Shown here in pieces: positions 33,506-41,378 of a stretch of DNA of 64,000 bases. The position numbers and the translations under genes were made by a program. Position 1 is the first letter of the stretch. The number at the start of each line of letters is the position of its first letter. Location: positions 145,624 through 209,623 of the forward strand of contig JADJYX010000012.1 in the NCBI GenBank assembly GCA_016719535.1. Direction: 5' to 3'. The stretch is from Rubrivivax sp. GTDB taxonomy: Bacteria; Pseudomonadota; Gammaproteobacteria; Burkholderiales; Burkholderiaceae_C. The notes under the pieces are model-generated. The model was not told the origin of the DNA, made no database searches, and was given only the letters and a program-made list of their open reading frames with translations.

Positions 33506-35062
33506 TCAGCCGCGCCGACGGAACTGCTGCCAGCGCACCCCTGTGAGCCTGAGCGTGCCCAGATAGGCCACCGCGGCCGCGGGCAGCACCAGCGCCATCA
33601 GCCCGACCCGCTGCGGCCAGTTTGCGCCCAGCGCCAGCCAGTCGACGTGGTGGTTGGCCGCCGCCAGCGCCAGGCCCAGCACGCTGCAGCCGGCCAGCAC
33701 CTGCATGGCAAAGCGCAGCCAGCCCGGCCGCGGCACATAGGCACCGCGCCGGTGCAGGCCATGCAGCAGAAACCCGGCGTTGCCGAGAGCGCCCAGGCCG
33801 ATCGACCACGCCAGCCCCGGCACGCCCAGCCATGGCACCAGGGCCAGGTTCATCAGCTGCGTCGCGATCAGCACGCCGATGGCGATCTTCACCGGCGTGC
33901 GCACATCCTGGCGCGCATAGAAGCCCGGCGCCAGCACCTTGACGGCGATGATGCCCAGCAGCCCGAAACCATAACCACGCAGCGCGGCGGCCGTCTGCGC
34001 CACGTCCTGCGCCGTGAAGGCGCCGTGGTGGAACAGCACCGCGATCAACGGTGCCGGGAAGACCATCAGTGCCACCGCGCAGGGCAAGGCCAGCAGCAGC
34101 ACCAGGCGCAGCCCCCAGTCGAGCAGGCCGCTGTAGGCCTCGCTGTCGCCCCGACCCTGCGCCGACGACAGCTGCGGCAGCAGCACCGCGCCCAGCGCCA
34201 CGCCCAGCAGGCCGGTCGGAAATTCCATCAACCGGTCGGCATAGAAGAGCCAGGAAACAGCCCCCACGCCCAGTTGCGACGCGATCTGGGTATTGATCAG
34301 CAGCGACAGCTGCGCCACCGAGACGCCCAGCAGCGCCGGCGCCATCAGCCGCAGGATCTGGTGCACGCCCGGGTGCGACCAGGCGCGGCGGATGGACGCC
34401 GGCGCCAGGCCGAAATGCGGCAACCGCCCGATGCGCGCCAGCGCCGGCACCTGCACCGCCAGCTGCAGCACGCCGCCCAGCATGACACCGGCGGCCAGCG
34501 CCAGGATGGGCCGCAGGCCCCAGGACTCGAACCAGGGCACACCCAGCCAGGCGGCGCCGATCAGGCTCAGGTTCAGCAACACCGGCGTCAAGGCCGGCAC
34601 GGCGAAGCGCTTCCAGGTGTTCAGGATGCCGGCCGCGAAGGCCACCAGCGACATGCAGCCGATATACGGGAACATCCAGCGTGCCATCAGCACCGCGAGG
34701 TCGAATTCCTGCAAGCCCGCGGCCAGCAGCCAGATCAGGATCGGCGCCGCCGCCACGCCGAGCAGACAGGTGGCGACCAGCACCCACAGCAGCACCGTCG
34801 CCACGGCGTCGATCAGCAACCGGGTGGCCTCGTCGCCCTCACGCTCGCGCGTGGTGGCCAGGAACGGCACGAAGGCCTGCGAAAAGGCGCCTTCGGCAAA
34901 CAGCCGCCGCAACAGGTTGGGCAGCCGGAAGGCGACGTTGAAGGCGTCGGTCAGCGCACCCGCGCCGAACTGGGCGGCGATCAGCTGGTCACGCACCAGA
35001 CCGGTCACGCGCGAGGCGAGCGTGAGCAACGAGACGGTGGAGGCGGCCTTGAGCAGGTTCAC
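33506..35062 (-). CDS. murJ: lipid II flippase MurJ
   Basis: MurJ flips lipid II across the inner membrane for peptidoglycan synthesis. The 518-residue MOP-superfamily protein has about 14 hydrophobic segments, beginning STVSLLTLASRVTGLVRDQLIAAQFGAGALTDAFNVAFRLPNLLRRLFAEGAFSQAFVPFL, the classic MviN start. The start codon is GTG at 35062. A TATAAT -10 box at 35077-35082 puts the transcription start only about 8 bases before the GTG, so the mRNA would be almost leaderless and no Shine-Dalgarno is seen. Confidence 0.96.
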   Translation of the reverse strand: MNLLKAASTVSLLTLASRVTGLVRDQLIAAQFGAGALTDAFNVAFRLPNLLRRLFAEGAFSQAFVPFLATTREREGDEATRLLIDAVATVLLWVLVATCLLGVAAAPILIWLLAAGLQEFDLAVLMARWMFPYIGCMSLVAFAAGILNTWKRFAVPALTPVLLNLSLIGAAWLGVPWFESWGLRPILALAAGVMLGGVLQLAVQVPALARIGRLPHFGLAPASIRRAWSHPGVHQILRLMAPALLGVSVAQLSLLINTQIASQLGVGAVSWLFYADRLMEFPTGLLGVALGAVLLPQLSSAQGRGDSEAYSGLLDWGLRLVLLLALPCAVALMVFPAPLIAVLFHHGAFTAQDVAQTAAALRGYGFGLLGIIAVKVLAPGFYARQDVRTPVKIAIGVLIATQLMNLALVPWLGVPGLAWSIGLGALGNAGFLLHGLHRRGAYVPRPGWLRFAMQVLAGCSVLGLALAAANHHVDWLALGANWPQRVGLMALVLPAAAVAYLGTLRLTGVRWQQFRRRG

Positions 35063-35076
35063 GGGGGAGGCGTCGG

Positions 35077-35082
35077 ATTATA
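35077..35082 (-). promoter_or_regulatory. -10 element of murJ
   Basis: The minus strand reads TATAAT, 15 bases upstream of the murJ GTG. It is back-to-back with the rpsT promoter (35104-35131). Confidence 0.6.
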
Positions 35083-35103
35083 GGCAGCCACCCCGCCGCC
35101 GCC

Positions 35104-35131
35104 GCGACAAGGCTCTACCGCGTGCTATACT
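35104..35131 (+). promoter_or_regulatory. sigma-70 type promoter of rpsT
   Basis: GCGACA (35104-35109) and TATACT (35126-35131) with a 16-base spacer form a reasonable sigma-70 promoter. Transcription would start about 30 bases before the rpsT ATG. Confidence 0.6.
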
Positions 35132-35169
35132 CTGCAGCTTTTGCACCTTTGCGCAACCGCTCTACACGC

Positions 35170-35472
35170 ATGGCCACCTCCTCCAAAGCCAAGAAGAAGA
35201 CCGTTCGCCTCGCCTCGGGCCGCAAGCGCGCCCGCCAGGACGTGGTGCTCAATGCCGCCAACACCTCGCTGCGCTCGCGTTTTCGCACCGTGGTGAAGAA
35301 CGTGCAAAAGGCGGTGGCCGGTGGTGACAAGGGCAAGGCGACGGATCTGTTCAAGAGCGCCCAGAGCGTCATCGACTCGGTGGCCGACAAGGGCATCTTC
35401 CACAAGAACAAGGCCGCCCGCCTGAAGAGCCGGCTGTCGGCCAAGGTCAAGGCCCTGTCCCTGGCCGCCTGA
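35170..35472 (+). CDS. rpsT: 30S ribosomal protein S20
   Basis: S20 binds 16S rRNA early in 30S assembly. The 100-residue product reads MATSSKAKKKTVRLASGRKRARQDVV and continues into RFRTVVKNVQKAVAGGDKGKATDLF and DKGIFHKNKAARLKSRLSAKVKAL, a full match for the betaproteobacterial form. The ATG at 35170 is the family start; a longer frame from 35122 includes the promoter. An intrinsic terminator follows at 35503. Confidence 0.97.
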   Translation: MATSSKAKKKTVRLASGRKRARQDVVLNAANTSLRSRFRTVVKNVQKAVAGGDKGKATDLFKSAQSVIDSVADKGIFHKNKAARLKSRLSAKVKALSLAA

Positions 35473-35502
35473 TTCGATTCAGCCAGACCCGGTGCAACGA
35501 TC

Positions 35503-35529
35503 AAAGGCCTGCGCAAGCGGGCCTTTTTT
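35503..35529 (+). terminator. intrinsic terminator of rpsT
   Basis: AAAGGCCTGC (35503-35512), loop GCAA and GCGGGCC (35517-35523) form a GC-rich stem capped by a GNRA-type loop, followed by six T (35524-35529). It is the cleanest terminator in the window. Confidence 0.92.
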
Positions 35530-35556
35530 CATGGGCAAGCCCGGCAGCGCGACGGC

Positions 35557-35871
35557 TCAGATGGCGGGTGGCGCGCCGATCTCGACCACGCACAACTCGT
35601 TGTCGCGGGCGAAGTTCATGACGAAGTCCCACGCCATCGGTTCGATGTCGCGCAGGGCTTCGTTGACGATCACGCACTTGACGCCCTCGACCACCCGCGG
35701 CACGCAGTAGGGCGAATAGCCGATGAAGGCGCCGATGCCGCCGGCGCTTCCGCCCGGGCGGAAGCACGACATCGCGCCCGCCAGGCGTTCTGCCCAGTCG
35801 CTGGGGCGAAAGCCGCGGCCCTGCTTCGTCACGCCCTGGATGTAGTACTGACGAGGTGGAGTGAGAGACAT
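35557..35871 (-). CDS. DUF3579 domain protein
   Basis: The 104-residue protein (SLTPPRQYYIQGVTKQGRGFRPSDWAERLAGAMSCF, later VPRVVEGVKCVIVNEALRDIEPMAWDFVMNFARDNEL) matches DUF3579, a small family largely confined to betaproteobacteria and found next to argD-argF. No function is known. The ATG at 35871 is the family start; the open frame extends 41 codons upstream without conservation. It is divergent from argD, with 258 bases between. Confidence 0.88.
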   Translation of the reverse strand: MSLTPPRQYYIQGVTKQGRGFRPSDWAERLAGAMSCFRPGGSAGGIGAFIGYSPYCVPRVVEGVKCVIVNEALRDIEPMAWDFVMNFARDNELCVVEIGAPPAI

Positions 35872-36049
35872 CGGTGGCGTCGGGCCCGCCGGGTGGGCCG
35901 ATGACGGTTGTAGCAAGCGCAGGTTTCCGGGGCCTGACATCGGCGGCAGGGCGGGCGGCCTCGTGCCCCGGAGTGGTTGCGTCGCTGCCTGCATGGTCGG
36001 TTCACCTGGAGCCTGGTACCGATCTTCTCGGCCCGTGGCGCTCCACCTT

Positions 36050-36055
36050 TAGAAT
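36050..36055 (+). promoter_or_regulatory. probable -10 of argD-argF
   Basis: TAGAAT lies 75 bases before the argD ATG. Transcription would start near 36062, only a few bases before the hairpin/T-tract at 36065-36102. Confidence 0.45.
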
Positions 36056-36064
36056 TCGCTTCCG

Positions 36065-36102
36065 GCCGGCGGTGACCGAAGTGGGTTGCGCGCCGGCTTT
36101 TT
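36065..36102 (+). terminator. terminator-like hairpin in the argD leader (possible attenuator)
   Basis: GCCGGCG (36065-36071) and CGCCGGC (36091-36097) form a perfect 7-bp stem with a 19-base loop, followed by five T. It lies between the probable argD promoter and the argD start (36130). No other plus-strand gene upstream needs a terminator here, because rpsT has its own, so a leader attenuator is the natural reading. The mechanism is unproven. Confidence 0.5.
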
Positions 36103-36129
36103 GCTTGGTGCCGACCTCGAAAGGACAGC

Positions 36130-37344
36130 ATGAACGCCCCGGATCCCGTCGTTGCGAGCCCGATGCCGCATGTCATGAATACCTACGGCCGCTTGCCTGT
36201 CGCGCTGTCGCATGGCCAGGGCTGCTGGGTCTGGGATACCCGGGGGCGCCGATACCTGGACGGCCTGGCCGGCATCGCCGTCAGCACGCTGGGCCACAAC
36301 CACCCGAAGCTGGTGCCGGCATTGCAGGACCAGGTCAGCAAGATCATCCACAGCAGCAACTACTACGAGGTGCCGCTGCAGGAGACGCTGGCTGCCAGGC
36401 TGTGCGAGCTCTCGGGCCTGGATTCGGTGTTTTTCTGCAGCACCGGCCTCGAGGCCAACGAGGCGGCACTGAAGCTGGCGCGCAAATTCGGCCATGACAG
36501 GGGCATCGAGCGCCCCGAGGTCATCGTCTACGAGCGCGCCTTCCACGGGCGCTCGATCGCCACCCTGTCGGCCACCGGCAACCCCAAGGTGCAGGCCGGC
36601 TTCGGCCCGCTGGTCGAAGGCTTCGTGCGCGTGCCGATGAACGACCTGGCCGCCATCGAGGCGGTGGCGAAATCCAACCCCCACGTGGTGGCGATCTTCC
36701 TCGAGACCATCCAGGGCGAAGGCGGCATCAACCCGAGCCGTGCCGACTACCTGCAGGGCCTGCGCGCGATCTGCGACCGCCAGAACTGGCTGCTGATGCT
36801 CGACGAGGTGCAATGCGGCATCGGCCGCACCGGCAAGTGGTTCGCGCACCAGTGGGCCGGCATCCGGCCCGACGTGATGCCGCTGGCCAAGGGCCTGGGC
36901 TCGGGCGTGCCGATCGGCGCCGTCGTCACCGGCCCGCGCGCGGCGCGCATCTTCGGCCCCGGCAACCACGGCACCACCTTCGGCGGCAACCCGCTGGCCA
37001 TGCGCGCCGGCGTCGAGACGCTGAAGATCATGGTCGAGGACGGCCTGCTCGAGAACGCCGCCGCGCGCGGCGCGCAACTGCGCCAGGCCTTCGAGACGCA
37101 GTTTGCCGGCCTGGCCGGCGTGAAGGAGATCCGCGGTGCCGGCCTGATGATCGGCATCGAGCTCGACCGCCCCTGCGGCGCGCTGCTGCAGCGCGCGGCC
37201 GATGCCGGGCTGATGATCAGCGTCACCGCCGACAGCGTGATCCGCCTGCTGCCGCCGCTGATCCTGACGGCCGCCGAAGCCGATGAGATCGTGCGCATCC
37301 TGGTGCCGCTGGTGAAGGCATTTCTCGCGGACCCGAAGGCATGA
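36130..37344 (+). CDS. argD: acetylornithine aminotransferase
   Basis: ArgD makes N-acetylornithine in arginine synthesis. The 404-residue fold-type I PLP enzyme shows NTYGRLPVALSHGQGCWVWD, FCSTGLEANEAALKLAR, the cofactor Asp in MLDEVQCGIGRTG and the Schiff-base Lys in MPLAKGLGSG. The ATG follows AAAGGACAGC. It overlaps argF by four bases (ATGA). It could also act on succinyl-diaminopimelate, as ArgD/DapC enzymes do. Confidence 0.95.
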   Translation: MNAPDPVVASPMPHVMNTYGRLPVALSHGQGCWVWDTRGRRYLDGLAGIAVSTLGHNHPKLVPALQDQVSKIIHSSNYYEVPLQETLAARLCELSGLDSVFFCSTGLEANEAALKLARKFGHDRGIERPEVIVYERAFHGRSIATLSATGNPKVQAGFGPLVEGFVRVPMNDLAAIEAVAKSNPHVVAIFLETIQGEGGINPSRADYLQGLRAICDRQNWLLMLDEVQCGIGRTGKWFAHQWAGIRPDVMPLAKGLGSGVPIGAVVTGPRAARIFGPGNHGTTFGGNPLAMRAGVETLKIMVEDGLLENAAARGAQLRQAFETQFAGLAGVKEIRGAGLMIGIELDRPCGALLQRAADAGLMISVTADSVIRLLPPLILTAAEADEIVRILVPLVKAFLADPKA

Positions 37345-38273
37345 AGCCGGGGATGTCGCTGATGAAGCACTTCCTGCAGTTCAAGGACCTGCGCACCGAG
37401 GAGTACGCCTACCTGTTCGACCGCGCGCGCATCATCAAGACGCGCTTCAAGAACTACGAGCGCTACCAGCCGCTGGCCGACCGCACGCTGGCGATGATCT
37501 TCGAGAAGGCCAGCACGCGCACGCGCGTGAGCTTCGAGGCCGGCATGTACCAGATGGGCGGCTCGGTGGTGCACCTGACCACCGGCGACAGCCAGCTCGG
37601 CCGTGCCGAACCCGTCGAGGACAGCGCGCGCGTCATCAGCCGCATGGTCGACCTGGTGATGATCCGCACCTTCGAGCAGTCCAAGATCGAGCGCTTCGCC
37701 GCGCATTCGCGCGTGCCGGTGATCAACGGCCTCACCAACGAATACCACCCCTGCCAGATCCTGGCCGACATCTTCACCTTCATCGAGCACCGCGGCAGCA
37801 TCCAGGGCAAGGTGGTGGCCTGGGTCGGCGACGGCAACAACATGGCCAATACCTGGCTGCAGGCGGCCGAGATCCTCGGCTTCAAGCTGCATGTCAGCAC
37901 GCCCAGCGGCTACGAGGTCGACCCGGCGGTGGCCGGCATCCGCGACAGCGGCTGCTACCAGGTCTTCAACCACCCGCTGGAAGCCTGCGCCGGGGCGCAC
38001 CTGGTCACCACCGACGTCTGGACCAGCATGGGCTACGAGGCCGAGAACGACGAGCGCCGCAAGGCCTTCATCGACTGGTGCGTCGACGAGGAGATGATGG
38101 CGGTGGCCCAGAGCGACGCCCTCTTCATGCACTGCCTGCCGGCGCACCGCGGCGAGGAGGTCACCGCCGAGGTCATCGACGGCCCGCAGAGCGTGGTCTG
38201 GGACGAGGCGGAGAACCGCCTGCACGTGCAGAAGGCGCTGATGGAATACCTGCTGCTCGGCCGCATCGGCTGA
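37341..38273 (+). CDS. argF: ornithine carbamoyltransferase
   Basis: ArgF converts ornithine and carbamoyl phosphate to citrulline. The 310-residue protein has the carbamoyl-phosphate site EKASTRTRVSFE, the conserved HPCQILADIFTF and the ornithine/Cys loop FMHCLPAHRGEEV. The ATG at 37341 lies in the argD stop overlap; two further in-frame ATGs follow within eight codons, and MSLMKHFLQFKDL or MKHFLQFKDL may be the real start. It is co-transcribed with argD. Confidence 0.96.
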   Translation: MKPGMSLMKHFLQFKDLRTEEYAYLFDRARIIKTRFKNYERYQPLADRTLAMIFEKASTRTRVSFEAGMYQMGGSVVHLTTGDSQLGRAEPVEDSARVISRMVDLVMIRTFEQSKIERFAAHSRVPVINGLTNEYHPCQILADIFTFIEHRGSIQGKVVAWVGDGNNMANTWLQAAEILGFKLHVSTPSGYEVDPAVAGIRDSGCYQVFNHPLEACAGAHLVTTDVWTSMGYEAENDERRKAFIDWCVDEEMMAVAQSDALFMHCLPAHRGEEVTAEVIDGPQSVVWDEAENRLHVQKALMEYLLLGRIG

Positions 38274-38275
38274 CT

Positions 38276-39016
38276 TCAATAGGTCGAGCGTCCGCCGGTG
38301 ATGTCGAACACGGCACCGGTGCTGAAGCTGCAGTCCTCGCTGGCCAGCCAGGCGGCCATGGCGGCGATCTCGTCGACGGTGACGAAGCGGCCCATCGGGA
38401 TCTTGCTCAGCATGTAGTCGATGTGGGTCTGCGCCATCTGGTCGAAGATGGCCGTCTTCGCCGCCGCCGGGGCGATCGCGTTGACCAGCACGTTCTTCTG
38501 CGCCAGTTCCTTGCCCAGCGACTTGGTCAGTGCGATCAGGCCCGCCTTGCTGGCGCTGTAGTGGCTGGCATTGGGGTTGCCTTCCTTGCCCGCCACCGAC
38601 GCGATATTGACGATGCGGCCGTAGCCCTGGCGGATCATCACCGGCGCCACGTGGCGGCAGGTCAGGAAGGGGCCGACCAGGTTGACGTCGATGACGCGCC
38701 GCCACACCGCGGGGTCGAGCTCCCAGGTGGGGCCGTTGCCGCCGGTGATGCCGGCGTTGTTGACCAGGATGTCGATGCGTCCGGCGGCCGCGGTGGCGGC
38801 GGCCACGGCAGCATCGTCCGTCAACTCCACCGCCTGCCCGCGGGCGCTGCCCAGCGCCGACAGCGTGCCCACGGCCTCATCGAGCCGCGCGGCGTCGATG
38901 TCCCACAGCACGACAGCGGCGCCGGACTTCAGGAAGCGTTCCGCGGTGGCATAACCGATGCCCTGGGCACCGCCGGTGATGACCGCGACGCGGCCCTTCA
39001 GGTCGATCTGGTTCAT
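38276..39016 (-). CDS. SDR-family NAD(P)-dependent oxidoreductase
   Basis: The 246-residue classical SDR has the cofactor motif TGGAQGIGYA (about 15-24), NNAG (about 88), the catalytic Ser in IASVAGKEG and YSASKAG with the catalytic Tyr and Lys. The start (ATG 39016) overlaps the stop of the epimerase-like gene upstream by four bases, so the two form an operon. With a DenD-like partner, a C4-C6 sugar-acid or polyol dehydrogenase is plausible. The ending DITGGRSTY is usual for this group. Confidence 0.88.
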   Translation of the reverse strand: MNQIDLKGRVAVITGGAQGIGYATAERFLKSGAAVVLWDIDAARLDEAVGTLSALGSARGQAVELTDDAAVAAATAAAGRIDILVNNAGITGGNGPTWELDPAVWRRVIDVNLVGPFLTCRHVAPVMIRQGYGRIVNIASVAGKEGNPNASHYSASKAGLIALTKSLGKELAQKNVLVNAIAPAAAKTAIFDQMAQTHIDYMLSKIPMGRFVTVDEIAAMAAWLASEDCSFSTGAVFDITGGRSTY

Positions 39017-40026
39017 GCGTCCAGGCCTTTCAGCGCGGCGGGGTGGGTGGCGCGGCAGTCGTCGATGTACTGGCGGATGATGGCCTCGAAGCTGGCCGGC
39101 GCCTTCAGCCCCAGGCGCGCGGCGCGCGCGGCGGTCGAGCCGCTGGGCCAGTTGGCGACGATGCCGGCTATTGCGGAGTCGCGCTGGAACTTGACGCGCG
39201 CACGCACCTTCGGCCCGGCCACGGCCTCGAGCGCGTCGAGCATCTGCTGCACCGTGCAGTTGATGGCCGGCAGGTTGAGCGCGGTGCGGCCGCAGAAGGC
39301 CTCGCGGCTGGCCTCGTGGACGGTGATCAGTCCGTCGACCGTGGCCTGCACCGAGGTCAGCGGGTGCGACACGCCGGCATCCACCGGGCAGACCGATTCC
39401 TCGCCGGCCAGCGGCTCGCGGATGATGCCGCTGAAGAACGAACTGGCGGCGCCGTTGGGGCGCCCCGGGCGCACCGTCACCGTCATCAGCCGCGCGGCGC
39501 GGCCGTCGATGTAGCCCTTGCGCGTGTAGTCGGCGATCAGGTGCTCGCAGATCAGCTTGTGCGTGCCGTAGCTGGTCTGCGGCGTGGGCAGCGTGTCGTC
39601 GGCGACGATGCCCGGGAAGGGCACGGCCGGGTCGGGCCCGAAGACCGCGACCGAACTGCTGAAGACCAGCCTGGTCGGCGTCGCGCCCTGCTCGGCGCGG
39701 TGGCGCAACGCATCCAGCAGCGCGCGCGTGCTGTCGAGGTTGCTGGCGAGGCCCAGTTCGAAATCGGCCTCGCATTCGCCCGATACCGCCGATGCCAGGT
39801 GGAAGACGCCGTCGAAGGCTTCGTCGCGCAGCCCCTGGCAGTGCGCCAGCAGCTTGCCGACGCGACCCTGCACGCGCGCATCGGCCAGCAGGTCGGCCGG
39901 CGCGGCGGCCTGGTCGGCGATGACCAGTTGCGAGATGGCACGGCCGTCCAGCGTGCCGCGAGCCAGCAGGGTGCGCGCCAGCCGCGCACCCACATAACCG
40001 GCGCCGCCGGTGATCAGGAGCTTCAT
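39013..40026 (-). CDS. denD: NAD-dependent epimerase/dehydratase, D-erythronate dehydrogenase type
   Basis: The 337-residue extended SDR opens with the Rossmann motif LLITGGAGYVGARLARTLL and has the FHLASAVSGECEADFELGL region, with catalytic Ser/Tyr/Lys (FSSSVAVFG, then SYGTHKLICEHLI). The pattern VTVRPGRPNGAASSFFSGIIREPLAGE is characteristic of DenD-like proteins, which oxidise D-erythronate to 2-oxo-tetronate. No tetronate kinase or isomerase genes (otnK, otnI) are nearby, so the pathway assignment is tentative. The ATG at 40026 gives the family start. Confidence 0.8.
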   Translation of the reverse strand: MKLLITGGAGYVGARLARTLLARGTLDGRAISQLVIADQAAAPADLLADARVQGRVGKLLAHCQGLRDEAFDGVFHLASAVSGECEADFELGLASNLDSTRALLDALRHRAEQGATPTRLVFSSSVAVFGPDPAVPFPGIVADDTLPTPQTSYGTHKLICEHLIADYTRKGYIDGRAARLMTVTVRPGRPNGAASSFFSGIIREPLAGEESVCPVDAGVSHPLTSVQATVDGLITVHEASREAFCGRTALNLPAINCTVQQMLDALEAVAGPKVRARVKFQRDSAIAGIVANWPSGSTAARAARLGLKAPASFEAIIRQYIDDCRATHPAALKGLDA

Positions 40027-40101
40027 GAAAGGACCCGTCGTCAAAGGTATGACGATTGTGCCCTGCCGGCGGACGCCGCCGCGTCAGGGCTGTCCCGCGG
40101 G

Positions 40102-41241
40102 TCAGGCCTCGACCTGCAGCGCCCCGCGCCGGATCTGGTCGCGCTCCAGGCTCTCGAACAGCGCCTTGAAATTGCCCTCGCCAAAACCCTGGTCGGCGCG
40201 GCGCTCGATGAATTCGAAGAACACCGGGCCCAGCAGCGTCTGGCTGAAGATCTGCAGCAGCAGCTTCTTCTCGCCGCCCGTGGTGCTGCCGTCGACCAGG
40301 ATGCCGCGCGTCTGCAACTCGCCCACCGGCAGGCCGTGGCCGGGCAGGCGCTCTTCCAGCATCTCGTAGTAGATGTCGTTGGGCGCCGTCATCAGCGGGA
40401 TGCCGGCCATCTGCAGCGCGTCGACGGTGCTCACCAGGTCGTCGGTGAGCAGCGCCACGTGCTGGATGCCCTCGCCGTTGAACTGCATCAGGAATTCCTC
40501 GATCTGGCCGGCGCCCTTGCCCGATTCCTCGTTGAGCGGGATGCGGATGAGCCCGTCGGGCGCCGTCATCGCGCGGCTGGTGAGACCGGTGTATTCGCCC
40601 TGGATGTCGAAATAGCGGATCTCGCGGAAATTGAACAGCTTCTCGTAGAACGCGCCCCAGTACGCCATGCGGCCGCGGTAGACGTTGTGCGTGAGGTGGT
40701 CGATGACCTTCAGGCCGTGGCCCTTCGGGTGACGCTCGGTACCGGGCAGCCATTCGAAGTCGATGTCGTAGATGCTCTTGCCATCCCGACCCGGCGCACG
40801 GCCGCCCGAAGCCGGGTCGCCCCCTCGGGGGGATTGGGGGCTGTCGTCATAGCGATCGATCAGGTACAGCGGCGCGCCGCCGATGCCCTTGATGGCCGGC
40901 AGTTTGAGTTCCATCGGGCCGGTGGGCACGTCCACCGGCTGCGCGCCACGCTCCAGCGCCAGTGCATAGGCCTTGTGCGAGTCGCGCACACGGAAGGCCA
41001 ACGCGCAGGCGCTGGGGCCGTGTTCGGCGGCGAAATAGCCGGCCAGGCTCTTGGGCTCGCGGTTGACGATGAAATTGATGTCACCCTGGCGGAACAGCAC
41101 CACGTCCTTGCTGCGGTGCCTGGCGACGAGCGTGAAGCCCATCTTCTCGAACAGCGGCTCCAGCACGTTCGGCACCGGCGAGGCGAACTCGACGAATTCG
41201 AAGCCCATCAGGCCCATCGGGTTGTCGAACAGGTCGGGCAT
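40102..41241 (-). CDS. hppD: 4-hydroxyphenylpyruvate dioxygenase with an in-frame insertion
   Basis: HppD converts 4-hydroxyphenylpyruvate to homogentisate in tyrosine breakdown. The 379-residue protein has two VOC folds and the iron ligands in VIDHLTHNVYRG, EGIQHVALLT and FFEFIERRADQGFGEGNF. Between LYLIDRYDD and GKSIYDIDFEW (about residues 131-152) it carries about 20 extra residues rich in Gly, Pro, Ser and Arg. These are encoded by the double-hairpin element at 40787-40832. The insertion lies in a surface loop before the C-terminal catalytic domain and leaves the active site intact. It is divergent from an Lrp-type regulator. Confidence 0.95.
   Translation of the reverse strand: MPDLFDNPMGLMGFEFVEFASPVPNVLEPLFEKMGFTLVARHRSKDVVLFRQGDINFIVNREPKSLAGYFAAEHGPSACALAFRVRDSHKAYALALERGAQPVDVPTGPMELKLPAIKGIGGAPLYLIDRYDDSPQSPRGGDPASGGRAPGRDGKSIYDIDFEWLPGTERHPKGHGLKVIDHLTHNVYRGRMAYWGAFYEKLFNFREIRYFDIQGEYTGLTSRAMTAPDGLIRIPLNEESGKGAGQIEEFLMQFNGEGIQHVALLTDDLVSTVDALQMAGIPLMTAPNDIYYEMLEERLPGHGLPVGELQTRGILVDGSTTGGEKKLLLQIFSQTLLGPVFFEFIERRADQGFGEGNFKALFESLERDQIRRGALQVEA
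40787..40832. repeat. double-hairpin element, copy 3 (inside hppD)
   Basis: CGACCCGGC (40787-40795) and GCCGGGTCG (40811-40819) form a 9-bp stem, followed directly by CCCCC-TC-GGGGG (40820-40831). The plan matches the copies at 11393 and 13103. Here it falls in the coding sequence of hppD and keeps the frame open, adding about 20 residues. Confidence 0.6.
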
Positions 41242-41337
41242 GCTTGTCTCCTGGCAAAGCGGGTGGGATGGCCGCGCACTGTAGGCAGTTGGCGGCGCAA
41301 TGTGCACGCGACGCGCACCCGGGCTTGACCCAGGTCA

Positions 41338-41352
41338 TGCAATACCATTGCA
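41338..41352. promoter_or_regulatory. probable Lrp/AsnC operator between hppD and its regulator
   Basis: TGCAAT (41338-41343) and ATTGCA (41347-41352) form a perfect inverted repeat with a three-base spacer. It lies 27 bases before the regulator ATG and about 97 bases before the hppD start. Lrp/AsnC proteins typically bind such 15-bp dyads with A/T centres. Confidence 0.6.
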
Positions 41353-41378
41353 CGAATCGAGCCGATCGCGAGACAAAC

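Noticed and set aside
32252..35083. A 943-codon open frame on the plus strand
   Set aside because: It is antisense to sirB1 and murJ and Gln/Arg/His-rich. The minus-strand genes are fully recognisable.
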